A DNA stretch of 64,000 nt from Kocuria sp. cx-455 (GTDB lineage: Bacteria; Actinomycetota; Actinomycetes; Actinomycetales; Micrococcaceae), in contig NZ_JACXBS010000002.1 of assembly GCF_014698015.1 (NCBI RefSeq), positions 496,001 through 560,000 on the forward strand, given 5' to 3'. The position numbers and the translations under genes were made by a program. Shown here piece after piece: positions 35,270 to 45,630 of the stretch (its first letter is position 1; every line of letters starts with the position of its first letter). A model generated the notes under the pieces. That model had not been told where the DNA came from. It was given only the letters and a program-made list of their open reading frames with translations, and did not search any database.

Positions 35270-36219
35270 AACGCTCCGACCATTCGTTGATCGACGCGGG
35301 GGATACGACCGGAAAGTCGTCCGCGACGACGCCGCCCGCCACCTCGGCACCCCGGGGCCAGACCGTGCCGGGGGCCGTCTCGTTGCAGATCCGCAACCTC
35401 AGGGCGGACTACGGAGCGGGGCCTGTCCTGAGTGAGATTTCCCTGGACATCCCCCGCGGGGCCGTGACGGTGCTCGTGGGCGCCAACGGCTGCGGAAAGT
35501 CCACGCTGCTCAAAACCATTGCCCGCCAGCTGAAACCGTCCCACGGCGAAGTGCTGCTGGACGGCGAGGACACCGGACGGTGGTCACGCACGCAGTTCGC
35601 CCGACGCGTCGGATTCCTGCCGCAGGATCCGGTGGCCCCCGAGGGCGTGACCGTACTCGACCTGATTTCACGCGGGCGTCACCCGCATCGCGGTGCCTTC
35701 GGGCGCTGGCGTGCCAGCGACGACCGGGCCGTGGCGGAGGCCGTGGAACTGACCGGTCTGCACAGTTACCTGGACCGGCAGGTCACCGAACTCTCCGGCG
35801 GTCAACGTCAGCGCGTGTGGATCGCACTGTCGTTGGCGCAACAGACTGATGTGTTGTTGCTGGACGAACCGACCACGTACCTGGACATCGCTCATCAGGT
35901 GGAGGTCCTGGACATTCTGGCGGATCTGCAACGCCGGCGCGGGATCACCCTGGTGATGGTGCTGCACGAGTTGAACATGGCCGCCCGTTACGCCGATCAA
36001 CTGGTGGCGATCAAATCCGGGACGGTCCTGGCTTCGGGAACCGCGGAGGAGGTCATGACCGATCACACGGTCAGTGAGGTCTTCGGAATGTCGGCGCGGG
36101 TACTTCACGATCCCGAATCCGATACCCGACTGGTGGTCCCGGCGCGAACCCACCGAGCGGCGCAGCCAGCACCCGCAACCCACGCACCGAGCGCCGTCGA
36201 GAAAGGTATGAATGTCTGA
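35266..36219 (+). CDS. Ferric-siderophore ABC importer, ATP-binding protein
   Basis: 317-residue FecE/FepC-type ATPase. Walker A GANGCGKST near 72-80, signature LSGGQRQRVWIALSLAQ, Walker B VLLLDEPTTYLDIAHQVEV, H-loop VLHELN. Longer than its relatives at both ends: a Ser/Thr/Pro-rich N-terminus of about 35 residues and a C-terminal tail of about 30. ATG overlaps the permease stop (ATGA). The next gene overlaps its end by eight bases. Confidence 0.94.
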   Translation: MKRSDHSLIDAGDTTGKSSATTPPATSAPRGQTVPGAVSLQIRNLRADYGAGPVLSEISLDIPRGAVTVLVGANGCGKSTLLKTIARQLKPSHGEVLLDGEDTGRWSRTQFARRVGFLPQDPVAPEGVTVLDLISRGRHPHRGAFGRWRASDDRAVAEAVELTGLHSYLDRQVTELSGGQRQRVWIALSLAQQTDVLLLDEPTTYLDIAHQVEVLDILADLQRRRGITLVMVLHELNMAARYADQLVAIKSGTVLASGTAEEVMTDHTVSEVFGMSARVLHDPESDTRLVVPARTHRAAQPAPATHAPSAVEKGMNV

Positions 36220-37252
36220 CATCCAAGCCGTCATGACCCGCGTGACCCGCACCGAGATGGTGGGGGAGCACCTGGTCCGGGTCAGTGTGGCGGGGGAGGA
36301 ACTGCGGACATTGCCGTGGGGCGAGTCCGGTCCCGGGCCGCGCGCGGACGCGTACTTCAAGGTGGTGATCCCCGCGCCCGGCCGCGACCACGTGCGCGTG
36401 GACTCCTCGGACCTGAGCCGGTGGCGACAGGAGTACCTGTCCCGGCCCGAAACCGAGCGCGGCTGGATTCGCACCTACACGCTGCGTGACGCCCGTGTGG
36501 TGACCACGGAGCGGGGCGAGGTTCCGGAAATGGACATCGACGTGGTGGTGCACGAGGACGACGTGCACGGTGGGCTGGGCCCCGGAGCCCGGTGGGGTTC
36601 CCAACTGGTGCCCGCGGACACGGTGCAGCTGCTTGTTCCTTCGGCCACCGGGACCTGGTGGGCCTGCTGGGACGAACACCGGGCCGGCAACAACCACGTG
36701 GTCCTTGCCGGTGATGAAACGGCCGTGCCGGCCGCGGCGGCCATTGTCGACTGCGTGGATCAGGCCATTTCCCTGGGTAAAGATTCCGCGCCCGCTCCCG
36801 GCGCGCCCCAAACGCTGCACGTGGCCGTGGAGGTCCCCTCGCACGGGGATGCCACGTTGCCGGCCGGGCCGGCGGCGCTGTCCCGCGGAGTCATGAGCAA
36901 CGGGGACATCCGCGTCACCCTCGACAGCGGAACCGAACTGACGTGGACGTGGCTGGAGCGGGGTGAATCGGCCGCTCGCAACGAGCCCCTGGAGTCATGG
37001 TTGCGGCAGCAACTCGAGGGCCGGGCAGCAACGGCGCGCCACGCGGCGTCGGCCACGGGCGAGGAAGGGGACGAGGACACCGGGGAGTTCGTGTGGGCCA
37101 CCGCCGACGCCGCCGGACACGGCCCGTACTGGTTCCTGGCCGCGGAATCGTCCGCCGTTAAATCGTTGCGACGCATGTGCGTGTCACACGGCGTGCCGAA
37201 AACTGACATATCGTTCATGGGGTACTGGAAACGGGGACGCGCCACGGAGTAA
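36212..37252 (+). CDS. Siderophore-interacting protein, flavin-dependent ferric-siderophore reductase
   Basis: 346 residues, ViuB/SIP family: an FAD-binding N-terminal barrel followed by an NAD(P)H-binding half, used to release iron from imported ferric siderophore in the cytoplasm. RTYTLRDAR carries the R-x-Y-[ST] flavin motif; HVVLAGDETAVPAAAAIVD is the nucleotide-binding region; the end FMGYWKRGRA is typical. An insertion of about 50 polar residues (around 270-320) precedes the last strand. It overlaps the ATPase gene by eight bases, so it is the last gene of the uptake operon. Confidence 0.92.
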   Translation: MSDIQAVMTRVTRTEMVGEHLVRVSVAGEELRTLPWGESGPGPRADAYFKVVIPAPGRDHVRVDSSDLSRWRQEYLSRPETERGWIRTYTLRDARVVTTERGEVPEMDIDVVVHEDDVHGGLGPGARWGSQLVPADTVQLLVPSATGTWWACWDEHRAGNNHVVLAGDETAVPAAAAIVDCVDQAISLGKDSAPAPGAPQTLHVAVEVPSHGDATLPAGPAALSRGVMSNGDIRVTLDSGTELTWTWLERGESAARNEPLESWLRQQLEGRAATARHAASATGEEGDEDTGEFVWATADAAGHGPYWFLAAESSAVKSLRRMCVSHGVPKTDISFMGYWKRGRATE

Positions 37253-37311
37253 CCGCGGTTCGGCGGGACGTCGCACGCGCAGCCCCGGCTTCGACGCACG
37301 GGAAGGTGACC

Positions 37312-38475
37312 GTGAAGGGCCCATTCACCCAGGACCTCTCCTCGCGGTCCGTGCGCGTGCGCATCCTGTCCACGATGCTCGCCTTCATAGCCGGCGGCCT
37401 GCTCATTGCCGGATTCGTCAGCTACTACGTGCAGTTCACCGTGCTGGACGACCGGGTCAACGCGGAACTGCTCCAAGAGGTCAACGAATTCCAGTGGATC
37501 GCGGAGCTGCGCCAGTCGGATGTGGGGGAGGACGAGAGCACCGAGGACCTGATGCGGGCCGCCATTGAGAGTGCCGTCCCGGGAGAACACGAATCGTTCC
37601 TCGCCTTCCTGGACGACCGCCCGCAGTTCAAACCGCAAGAGCAAGCCTTCGAACTCGACAAACCGGAAACGGTCGAGCAGATCCTGGGCACTCACGCGCC
37701 GGGCAGCACCATTTTCACCGACCTCGAGATCAATGGTGAGGCGGTCCCGGCCGCCGTTGCGTCCGTGGACCTGTACAGCGATGACACGCCCGGTATTTTC
37801 GTGGCGGCCAACAGGATCCAAAGTCAGCGTGATCAAATTTGGATCTCGGCCGTGACCTACACCGTGGTCAGCCTGGCAACCTTGTTGGTCTCTGCGCTGG
37901 TGGGCTTGGTCGTGACGGGCAAGCTCATGCGCCCCATTGGGGAGCTGCGCAACGCAACTCGCGAGATCACCATTGACGATCTGGAACGACGCGTTCCGGA
38001 TCCGGGGACCCGCGACGATGTGGCCGCACTCGCCCAGAACTTCAACCGCATGCTCGAGCGCATCCGCGAGGGTTACGCGCATCAGCGCCAGTTCATGTCC
38101 GACGTCTCCCACGAACTGCGAACCCCGCTGACCATCATCCGGGGGACCCTGGAGACCACGGACCGCTCCGACCCCGCGGACGTGAGCGAGAGCCACGAGA
38201 TCGCCATGGACGAGCTGGACCGGATGAACAACCTGGTCACGGACCTCGCCACACTGGCCAAGACCGGTCGGCCCGACTTCGTGACATTCGCACCCGTTGA
38301 CATGGCGGAATTCGCGCGCAACGCCATGTCCCGCATTGAGCACCTGGGCCCCAGACAATGGCTGCTCGGTTGCGGCACGGACGTGGTGGTCCGGGCGGAC
38401 GAGGACCGCCTCATCCAGGCCGTTGTGCAACTGGCCGCCAACGCCACCCACATGCCGGATCCCGAGGAGCCCTGA
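37312..38475 (+). pseudogene. Sensor histidine kinase lacking its ATP-binding domain
   Basis: Two-component sensor: membrane segment near 15-38, an extracytoplasmic loop of about 140 residues, a second membrane segment near 180-205, HAMP, then HisKA with the phospho-acceptor in SDVSHELRTPLTIIRG. After LIQAVVQLAANATH, the start of the N-box, the protein ends with MPDPEEP. The G1, F and G2 ATP-lid boxes are missing, about 100 residues short of the family. The stop lies two bases before the response-regulator start, so an internal deletion rather than a stray stop explains it best. GTG 37312 follows GGAAGG by five bases; GTG 37306 is an alternative. It cannot autophosphorylate as read. Confidence 0.75.
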
Positions 38476-38476
38476 C

Positions 38477-39170
38477 ATGCGAATACTGATTGCCGAGGAC
38501 GAACCCCGTATTTCACGTTTTGTGGCTCGAGGCCTGAAAGCCCACGGTTATACGCCCACCGTGGTGGAGGACGGGATCACCGCATTGGATTACGCGAGCA
38601 GCGGCGAGTTCGATCTGCTCGTCCTGGACGTGGGGCTGCCCCGCATGGACGGATTCGCCGCGCTGCGGGCCTTGCGTGAGATGGGTGCGGACATCCCGGT
38701 CCTCATGTGCACCGCCCGAGATTCCGTGGCGGACACGGTGCACGGATTGGAGGGCGGCGCGGACGACTACCTGGCCAAGCCCTTCCGGTTCGAGGAACTG
38801 CTGGCCCGGATCAAACTGCGTGTCCGCGAACGCAACGGCGCCGGCGCACAACCCACCCGGGAGACGTGTGCACTCGGTGACCTCACCCTGAACCTGCGTA
38901 CGCGGGTGGCCACCGTGGGCGTGGGCGCGCAGAAACGCGAGGTGGAACTGTCCAGCCGCGAGTAGGCCCTGCTGTCGTTGTTCCTGGAGCACCCGAATCA
39001 GGTGCTGACCCAGGAAGTCATCCTGTCGAGGGTGTGGGGTTACGACTACGACGGCGCGTCCAACGTGGTGGTGGTCTACCTGCGCTACCTGCGCAAAAAA
39101 AATGGGCGCGGACCGGTTCGTGACCGTGCGCGGGGCCGGCTACAAGCTGGTGGATCCCCACGAATCCTAG
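38477..39170 (+). pseudogene. OmpR-type response regulator with a stop codon and a frameshift
   Basis: Receiver domain intact: MRILIAEDEPRISRF with the acidic pocket, phospho-Asp in LLVLDVGLPRMDG (near 53), Lys in YLAKPFRFEELLARI. In the winged-helix output domain the frame meets TAG at 38963-38965 after VELSSRE, where relatives have Phe or Tyr (TAREFALL). The frame continues as ALLSLFLEHPNQVLTQEVIL to YLRYLRKK. At a run of eight A's near 39100 a one-base shift is needed to read MGADRFVTVRGAGYKLVDP and the final TAG at 39168-39170. Correcting these two lesions restores a 230-residue regulator. As it stands only the receiver is made. Confidence 0.85.
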
Positions 39171-39254
39171 GTTCGGGGCTCCAACCGGGCGATTATGAGA
39201 GTTTCCTCATGTCCGGTTCACGGTGGTTTCATCGACCCGCAGCACACTGGAGGC

Positions 39255-39644
39255 ATGAAAACGCTTCGGAACGCCGCGATCCTCACGGCACTGGGGGCCA
39301 CCGCCATCGTGATCATGCCCATGGATTCCCAGGAGGCCACCACCGTTCCGGGCATTGTGGTGACCCCACAGGCCACAACCGGCGCATCACCGAGCGAGGC
39401 CACGACCCCGAGCTCGGCGGATCGCGCGGAACAGGCCCCTGACCCCGCAGCCCCGGCGCCGATCGACCCGCCGGCCGCCCCCGCGCCGGCGCTGGCGCCC
39501 GTCCCCGTTCCCCAGGCTCCCGCCCTCGGCGGCGTGTGCGAGTGGGACGACGACGAGTGGGAGTACGACGATGGCGGGGGTGACGATCGAGTCCCTCGTG
39601 GGGTTAGAATGGCGCGGTGCACCCCGTGCACGTACAGACCGTGA
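39255..39644 (+). CDS. Small secreted Pro/Ala-rich protein, function unknown
   Basis: 129 residues from ATG 39255 (GGAGG upstream). N-terminal signal-like segment (LRNAAILTALGATAIVIMP), then a low-complexity Ala/Pro/Thr-rich stretch and an acidic patch CEWDDDEWEYDDGG. The last 20 or so residues (VPRGVRMARCTPCTYRP) look unlike the rest and run into the ileS leader. A natural end near the DDGG could have been lost by a shift in the run of five G's near 39575. Position after the two-component pair suggests a former target of that system. Coding status moderately likely. Confidence 0.5.
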   Translation: MKTLRNAAILTALGATAIVIMPMDSQEATTVPGIVVTPQATTGASPSEATTPSSADRAEQAPDPAAPAPIDPPAAPAPALAPVPVPQAPALGGVCEWDDDEWEYDDGGGDDRVPRGVRMARCTPCTYRP

Positions 39645-39876
39645 ACCGGCCATCACCGGGGAGTCTTCGGAAGAACGGATCACTCCGACGGAGTGATGTC
39701 AGTAGAACCGAACGGGTTGGCCCGTGACAGCCTTTGAATGAGCGGCTCGCGGCGTCGTCGTTCCCTGGAGGAGCGAAACGGCGCGAGTAAGCGAGGTGGT
39801 ACCGCGCCACCGGCGCACCCCGTGCGCCCCAGCGTCCTCGCATCCTGAATTTTCTGACGTCTCAGGATGGAGCACC
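39640..39876 (+). promoter_or_regulatory. T-box riboswitch controlling ileS translation (isoleucine)
   Basis: Senses uncharged tRNA-Ile. An ultrashort Stem I is visible: CCGG (39646-39649) pairs with CCGG (39656-39659), and the six-base loop ccatca contains the isoleucine codon ATC at 39652-39654. Downstream comes a conserved actinobacterial linker (gaaccgaacgggttggcc). The T-box sequence gaggtggtaccgcg is at 39793-39806, whose TGGT bulge pairs with the tRNA acceptor end. Finally catcctga (39841-39848) pairs with tcaggatg (39862-39869), which covers the AGGA ribosome binding site. This layout matches translational T-boxes known for mycobacterial and nocardial ileS. A TAGAAT -10-like hexamer lies at 39605-39610. 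Confidence 0.93.
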
Positions 39877-42800
39877 GTGACTGATTCACCCGTTTACCCC
39901 AAGGTAAGCACCGATCCCACCGCCCAGGGCGTCCCGTCCGCCCCGCGGTTCCCGCAGGTCGAGGAGCGCGTTCTCGAGTACTGGAAGAAGGACGACACCT
40001 TCCAGGCCAGCATCGATCGGCGCGATCGCGGCCAGGACGGCGCCAACGAATTCGTCTTCTACGACGGCCCTCCCTTCGCCAACGGCCTGCCCCACTACGG
40101 GCACCTGCTCACCGGCTACGTCAAGGACTTGGTCGCCCGCTACCAGACCCAGCAGGGCCGCCGCGTGGAGCGCCGCTTCGGGTGGGACACCCACGGTTTG
40201 CCGGCCGAGCTCGAGGCCATGAAGCAGTTGGGCATGAGCGACAAAGACGAAATCGAAACAATGGGCATCGACAAGTTCAACGATGCCTGCCGTGCCTCCG
40301 TCATGAAGTACGCCACCGAGTGGCAGGACTACGTGACCCGCCAGGCCCGCTGGGTCGATTTCGACAACGACTACAAGACCCTCAACGTCGAGTACATGGA
40401 ATCGGTCATGGCCGCGTTCAAGTCCCTCGACGACAAGGGCCTGGTCTACTCCGGGTACCGCGTGTTGCCGTACTGCTGGAAGGACGAGACGCCGCTGTCC
40501 AACCATGAGCTGCGCATGGATGACGACGTCTACAAGGACCGTCAGGACACCACCGTCACCGTGGGCTTCGAAATCCTCGACGACGCGTCCTGGGCCGAAC
40601 AGCCCGACGTCGTGGCCCAGCTCGCCGGCGCCCGCGCCCTGGCCTGGACCACCACGCCGTGGACCCTGCCGACCAACCAGGCGCTCGCGGTCGGCCCGGA
40701 CATCGACTACGTGCTGGTCCACGGCGGCGCGCAGTTGAGCGGGCGTCGCTACCTGATCGCCGCCGACCTGCTGGAGGGCTACGCCAAGGACCTGGGTCAC
40801 GGTGACGCCGAGGACCCTGCCGCCGCCGCCCGCGAGGCCGTGGCCGCCCACTTCACCGGTGCGCAGCTGGAAGGCGTGCGCTACCGCCCGCTGTGGGATT
40901 ACTTCACGGACGCCGAACGCTTCGACACCGGCACCGCGTGGCAGATCATCGTGGCCGACTATGTGACCACCACGGACGGCACCGGGCTGGTGCACCAGTC
41001 CCCGGCCTACGGTGAGGACGACCAGAACGTGTGCGCCCGCTACGACATCCCCGTGGTGCTCTCGGTGGACGAGGCCGGCGTGTTCTACGACCTCTTCAAG
41101 GACGAGGCCCTGGCCGCCGGAGCTCCCCTGGCCGGGATCGCCGGGCACAACGTGTTCGACAAGGATGTGGCCCGCACCGTGATCCGTGACTTGCGCGCCC
41201 AGGATGCACTCGTGCGTGAATCCAGCTACGTGCACTCCTATCCGCATTGTTGGCGGTGCCGCAATCCCCTCATCTACCGCGCGGTCTCCTCCTGGTTCGT
41301 GCGGGTCACGGACATCAAGGACCGCATGGTGGGGCTCAACCAGGAGATCAACTGGATCCCGGACAACGTCAAGGACGGTCAGTTCGGTAAGTGGCTCGAG
41401 AACGCCCGCGACTGGTCCATCTCCCGTAACCGGTACTGGGGTTCGCCCATCCCGGTTTGGGAATCCAGTGACCCCAATTACCCGCGCCGTGACGTCTACG
41501 GTTCGCTGGCCGAGATCGAACGGGACTTCGGCACGCTGCCGCGCAACGCGGACGGTGAAGTGGATCTGCACCGCCCGTGGATCGATGACCTCACCCGGCC
41601 CAACCCGGACGATCCCACGGGCCGGTCCGTGATGCGCCGTGTGCCGGAGATCCTGGACGTGTGGTTCGACTCCGGGTCCATGCCCTACGCCCAGGTGCAC
41701 TACCCCATGGAGAACCGGGAGTGGTTCGAGACCCACAACCCGGCCGACTTCATCGTGGAGTACATCGGCCAGACCCGCGGCTGGTTCTACCTGCTGCACG
41801 TGTTGGCCACCGCCTTGTTCGACCGCCCGGCGTTCCGCAACGTGATCTCGCACGGCATCGTGCTGGGCTCGGACGGGCAGAAGATGTCCAAGTCCCTGCG
41901 CAATTACCCGGACGTCAACGAGGTCTTCGATCGTGACGGCGCGGACGCCATGCGGTGGTTCCTGATGTCCTCGCCCATCCTGCGCGGTGGCAACTTGGTG
42001 GTGACCGAGCAGGGCATCCGCGAGGGTGTCCGCCAGATGATGCTCCCGCTGTGGAACGTCTATCACTTCTTCGGTCTGTACACGAACGCCGCCAACGGTG
42101 GTGCCGGGTACGAGGCGCAACTGCGCCACAGCGCCGAGAACGTGATGGACCGCTACATCCTGGCCGAGACCGGGCGGGTGGTGTCCGAGACCAAGCAGCA
42201 CTTCGACGACTACGACATCTGGTCCGCCGCCGAAACCCTGCGTTCCTTCATGGACACACTCACCAACTGGTACGTGCGCCGCTCACGCGAGCGGTTCTTC
42301 GACGAGGACACCCAGGCCTTCGACGTGCTCTACACGTGCCTGGAGACCGTGTGCCGCGTGGCCGCGCCGCTGTTGCCCCTGGTCACGGAGGAAATCTGGC
42401 GGGGATTGACCGGTGGTCGTTCGGTGCACCTCACGGACTGGCCGGACGCCTCCCTGTTCCCGCGGGACGAGGACCTGATGACGCTCATGAACCGCACCCG
42501 CGCCATCTGCTCCTCCGGTTCGGCCCTGCGCAAGGCCCACAGCCTGCGCGTGCGTCAGCCCCTGGCGGGTCTCACCGTGGCGGTTCCCGAGGGACAGCGC
42601 CTCGGGGGAACGTTCGAGTCCATCATCGCGGACGAGCTCAACCTCAAGACCGTCACGCTGCTCGATTCGGCGGAGGTCTCGCCGGCGGACTTCGGGATCT
42701 CGCAGCAACTCAAGGTCAACGCCCGCGCCGCGGGACCGCGCCTGGGCAAGCAGGTTCAGCAGGTCATCAAGGCCGCCAAGGCGGGCGACTGGTCGGTGTC

Positions 42801-43188
42801 CGAGGACGGCACGGTCACGGCCGGGTCGATTCCGTTGGAAGCGGGTGAATACGAGTTGGCCACGGTCGTCGACGACGCCGCGGGGACCTCCGCGCGCGCC
42901 GTCACCGTGTTATCCGAAGGCGGTTTCCTGGTGCTCGACACCGAGCTGACGGCCGAGCTGCGCGCCGAGGGCACCGCCCGGGACATGATTCGTGCCATCC
43001 AGCAGGAGCGCAAGAACGCGGACCTCAACGTGTCCGACCGGATCCACACGACCATTTATGCGGACGCGGCAACGAGCGCCGCGGTCGAGGCCAACCGTGA
43101 GCTCGTGGCGGGGGAGACTCTAAGTCGTGAGCTCGAGGTCATCGTTTCGGACGAGTCCTCGGTAATCGTGGAGGTGATGAACCGATGA
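39877..43188 (+). CDS. ileS: Isoleucyl-tRNA synthetase
   Basis: Charges tRNA-Ile; 1103 residues, long actinobacterial/eukaryote-like form. HIGH appears as [15 protein letters not shown], the editing domain has [14 protein letters not shown], and KMSKS is intact in [15 protein letters not shown] zinc-site-like CWRC is present in the middle. The GTG at 39877 is chosen because it follows the sequestered ribosome binding site of the T-box; longer open reading upstream lies inside the riboswitch. The folC start overlaps its end by four bases. Confidence 0.96.
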   Translation: MTDSPVYPKVSTDPTAQGVPSAPRFPQVEERVLEYWKKDDTFQASIDRRDRGQDGANEFVFYDGPPFANGLPHYGHLLTGYVKDLVARYQTQQGRRVERRFGWDTHGLPAELEAMKQLGMSDKDEIETMGIDKFNDACRASVMKYATEWQDYVTRQARWVDFDNDYKTLNVEYMESVMAAFKSLDDKGLVYSGYRVLPYCWKDETPLSNHELRMDDDVYKDRQDTTVTVGFEILDDASWAEQPDVVAQLAGARALAWTTTPWTLPTNQALAVGPDIDYVLVHGGAQLSGRRYLIAADLLEGYAKDLGHGDAEDPAAAAREAVAAHFTGAQLEGVRYRPLWDYFTDAERFDTGTAWQIIVADYVTTTDGTGLVHQSPAYGEDDQNVCARYDIPVVLSVDEAGVFYDLFKDEALAAGAPLAGIAGHNVFDKDVARTVIRDLRAQDALVRESSYVHSYPHCWRCRNPLIYRAVSSWFVRVTDIKDRMVGLNQEINWIPDNVKDGQFGKWLENARDWSISRNRYWGSPIPVWESSDPNYPRRDVYGSLAEIERDFGTLPRNADGEVDLHRPWIDDLTRPNPDDPTGRSVMRRVPEILDVWFDSGSMPYAQVHYPMENREWFETHNPADFIVEYIGQTRGWFYLLHVLATALFDRPAFRNVISHGIVLGSDGQKMSKSLRNYPDVNEVFDRDGADAMRWFLMSSPILRGGNLVVTEQGIREGVRQMMLPLWNVYHFFGLYTNAANGGAGYEAQLRHSAENVMDRYILAETGRVVSETKQHFDDYDIWSAAETLRSFMDTLTNWYVRRSRERFFDEDTQAFDVLYTCLETVCRVAAPLLPLVTEEIWRGLTGGRSVHLTDWPDASLFPRDEDLMTLMNRTRAICSSGSALRKAHSLRVRQPLAGLTVAVPEGQRLGGTFESIIADELNLKTVTLLDSAEVSPADFGISQQLKVNARAAGPRLGKQVQQVIKAAKAGDWSVSEDGTVTAGSIPLEAGEYELATVVDDAAGTSARAVTVLSEGGFLVLDTELTAELRAEGTARDMIRAIQQERKNADLNVSDRIHTTIYADAATSAAVEANRELVAGETLSRELEVIVSDESSVIVEVMNR

Positions 43189-44555
43189 GTGAGGCATGGG
43201 ACATGGCGACTCCCCAGACCGTGGAGGAGGTGTACGCGGAGCTCCTCGCCCGTGCGCCGGAGAACCGGATGGCGCCGCGCCTGGACGCGGTCCAGCGCGC
43301 CGTGGACGTTCTCGGTAACCCCGAGAAGAGCGCTCCGGTCATCCACATCACCGGAACCAATGGGAAGACCTCCACGGCTCGCATGGTCGAGTCCTTGCTG
43401 CTCGCCCATGACCTCCGGGTGGGCCGCTATACGAGCCCGCACCTGGAGAAGGTCACCGAGCGCATCAGCCTGGACGGGAAGCCCGTGGCGGATGAGACGT
43501 TCGTGCGCGGCTACGGTGAAATCGCCCCGTACCTGCGGCTCGTGGACACCGAGCTGATGCAGGGTGGCGAGCCCCGGCTCACGTACTTCGAGGTGCTCAC
43601 CGTTCTGGCGTTCGCGGTCTTCGCGGACGAACCGGTGGACGTCATGGTCCTGGAAGTGGGTATCGGCGGAAGCTGGGACGCCACCAACGTGGCCGATGCC
43701 GCGGTGTCCGTGGTGACGCCCGTGGACTTGGACCACACGGAGATGCTCGGGGACACACTCCAGGACATCGCCTTGGAGAAGTCCGGGATCATCAAGGACG
43801 GCGGATTCCTGGTCTCCGCGGCCCAGGATCCCGCGGTGGCGCAGGTGTTGCTGGAACGAGCTCAAGAAGTCGGAGCGAAGTTCCGTTTCGAAGGCGTGGA
43901 ATTCGGCGTGCGGGGCCGCACCATCGCCGTGGGTGGGCAGCTCATGGCCGTTCAGGGTTTGGCCGCCGAGTACACGGACCTCATGCTGCCCCTGTTCGGC
44001 GAGCATCAGGCGGAGAACGCGGCGCTGGCCATTGCAGCCGTGGAAGCCCTGCTGGGTGGGGGAGAAAAGCCCCTCCATCAGGAGCTGGTGATCGCAGGGC
44101 TGGGTGCCGTGGCTTCTCCGGGCAGACTCGAGCTGGCCCGCAAGGCACCGCCCGTGTTGTTGGACGCGGCGCACAACCCGCACGGACTGAAAGCCTCGGC
44201 GGCGGCCGTCAAGGAATCGTTCACGTTCGCCAAACTCAACCTGGTGGTCGGGATACTGGGCGAGAAGGACGCCGAGACCATGCTGCGCACGCTCGCCGAG
44301 GAGTACAGCGGGTACGAGCTCGAAGTGTGGTGCAGCCAGTCACGGTCCCCGCGGGCGATTCCGTCCGAGGAACTGGCCGAGATCGCCGCGGACATGGGTT
44401 TCGACGAGGACATGGTCCACGCGCAGGCTCGCCTGAACGATGCCATTGCCTCCGCCGTCCAGGACGCCGCCGACCGCCAGGAATTCGACGGCGCGGTACT
44501 GATCACCGGTTCGGTCACCGTGGTGGGTGAAGCCCGTGCGCTCCTCGGCCTCTGA
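43185..44555 (+). CDS. folC: Bifunctional folylpolyglutamate synthase / dihydrofolate synthase
   Basis: Adds glutamate to dihydropteroate and to folates. 456 residues, Mur-ligase fold. P-loop [18 protein letters not shown] near 48-65; [13 protein letters not shown] is the FolC-specific segment; [14 protein letters not shown] and the C-terminal [11 protein letters not shown] are intact. Overlaps ileS by ATGA; with DUF4233 and ndk it forms an operon arrangement common in actinobacteria. Confidence 0.95.
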   Translation: MSEAWDMATPQTVEEVYAELLARAPENRMAPRLDAVQRAVDVLGNPEKSAPVIHITGTNGKTSTARMVESLLLAHDLRVGRYTSPHLEKVTERISLDGKPVADETFVRGYGEIAPYLRLVDTELMQGGEPRLTYFEVLTVLAFAVFADEPVDVMVLEVGIGGSWDATNVADAAVSVVTPVDLDHTEMLGDTLQDIALEKSGIIKDGGFLVSAAQDPAVAQVLLERAQEVGAKFRFEGVEFGVRGRTIAVGGQLMAVQGLAAEYTDLMLPLFGEHQAENAALAIAAVEALLGGGEKPLHQELVIAGLGAVASPGRLELARKAPPVLLDAAHNPHGLKASAAAVKESFTFAKLNLVVGILGEKDAETMLRTLAEEYSGYELEVWCSQSRSPRAIPSEELAEIAADMGFDEDMVHAQARLNDAIASAVQDAADRQEFDGAVLITGSVTVVGEARALLGL

Positions 44556-44585
44556 GAACCGCCACAGCTCCGGGAGGAAATCACC

Positions 44586-45035
44586 ATGGCAAAAATGACC
44601 AGGGCCCAGCGCGAATGGCGCCCGGGCCAGAAGAAACCGCGCGGCTCCATCAAGGCCATGTTCGCGGTGTCCGTGCTGGCCATCGAGGCCTTCATCGTGT
44701 TCTTCGCCACGCTGGCGGCCTTCGGAATCCTGGCGCGGGAGTGGGAAACCACCCACCAGTTGTTGCTCGTGGGTGGCGGGGTGCTGCTCACCCTGGTGTT
44801 CCTGATCGCGTGCGGCATGGTGCGCAGGCCCGGCGGATACGCGCTCGGCTGGGTGCTGCAACTCGGACTGATCACCACGGGCTTGCTGGTACCGGCCATG
44901 TTCGTGATCGGTGCAATGTGCGCCGCGGCCTGGTGCTATGCCGTGCTCAAGGGCGCCGCCATCGACCGGGAGAACCGGGAGCGTGACCGTCTCCAGGAAC
45001 AGTGGGAAGCCGAACACCCGCATGAGCTCGGGTGA
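44586..45035 (+). CDS. DUF4233 family membrane protein
   Basis: 149 residues with four hydrophobic segments (about 25-50, 58-77, 88-110 and a shorter one), a basic N-terminus and a charged C-terminal tail (DRENRERDRLQEQWEAEHPH). DUF4233 proteins regularly sit between folC and ndk in actinobacteria; function unknown. ATG after GGAGG. Confidence 0.85.
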   Translation: MAKMTRAQREWRPGQKKPRGSIKAMFAVSVLAIEAFIVFFATLAAFGILAREWETTHQLLLVGGGVLLTLVFLIACGMVRRPGGYALGWVLQLGLITTGLLVPAMFVIGAMCAAAWCYAVLKGAAIDRENRERDRLQEQWEAEHPHELG

Positions 45036-45108
45036 GTAACCGCGCCGGGGAGCACGGCCGGTAGGCTGGTCGCGGTACCCCTGACGAGATCGATTCAAGG
45101 AGACGCAG

Positions 45109-45522
45109 ATGACGGAACGCACCCTGGTGCTGGTGAAGCCCGACGGCGTGGAGCGCGGCCTGACCGGTCAGATCCTCGCTCGTGTCGAGGCCAAGGGCTA
45201 CAAGATCGTGGAGCTCAAGCTCGTGCAGGCCACGCGGGAGATCCTCGAGCAGCATTACGAGGAACATCAGGGCAAGCCGTTCTTCGAACCGCTGGTCGAG
45301 TTCATGGGATCCGGCCCGGTGGTTGCCGCCGTGGTCGAGGGCAACCGCGTGATCGAAGGGTTCCGCAGCCTGGCCGGTTCCACCGAACCCACCACCGCGC
45401 CTCCCGGCACCATTCGCGGCGATCTGGGCCGTGACTGGGGCGAGAAGGTGCAGAAGAACCTGGTGCACGGATCGGATTCACCCGAGTCCGCAGCCCGCGA
45501 GATCGGCATCTGGTTCGCCTGA
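45109..45522 (+). CDS. ndk: Nucleoside diphosphate kinase
   Basis: Balances nucleoside triphosphates through a phospho-histidine. 137 residues. TLVLVKPDGVERGL at the start; catalytic His in NLVHGSDSPESA near residue 118; terminus EIGIWF. ATG after AAGGAG. Strong terminator behind. Confidence 0.97.
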   Translation: MTERTLVLVKPDGVERGLTGQILARVEAKGYKIVELKLVQATREILEQHYEEHQGKPFFEPLVEFMGSGPVVAAVVEGNRVIEGFRSLAGSTEPTTAPPGTIRGDLGRDWGEKVQKNLVHGSDSPESAAREIGIWFA

Positions 45523-45553
45523 TCCGCACTGACCCACTCGGCTCGCGGAATGA

Positions 45554-45599
45554 GCAACGGTGGGGTGCGATCGATGATTCGGTCGCACCCCACCGTTGC
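45554..45599 (+). terminator. Terminator after ndk
   Basis: Perfect 17-base inverted repeat gcaacggtggggtgcga and its complement (45554-45570, 45583-45599), loop 12 bases, between convergent ndk and the VKOR gene. Confidence 0.85.
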
Positions 45600-45630
45600 G
45601 TGGGTTTACCCTCCGGACCCGCGCGGGTCG

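Noticed and set aside
12666-39170. TAG as a sense codon (recoded) because three genes have in-frame TAG
   Set aside because: glnE, nei, valS, thiD-tenA and the YbdK gene end normally with TAG, and the amino acids expected at the internal TAGs differ (Leu, Gln, Phe/Tyr). The affected genes also carry other lesions. Decay is simpler.
39886-42201. Long minus-strand open frame opposite ileS
   Set aside because: Same GC-bias shadow; ileS is unambiguous.
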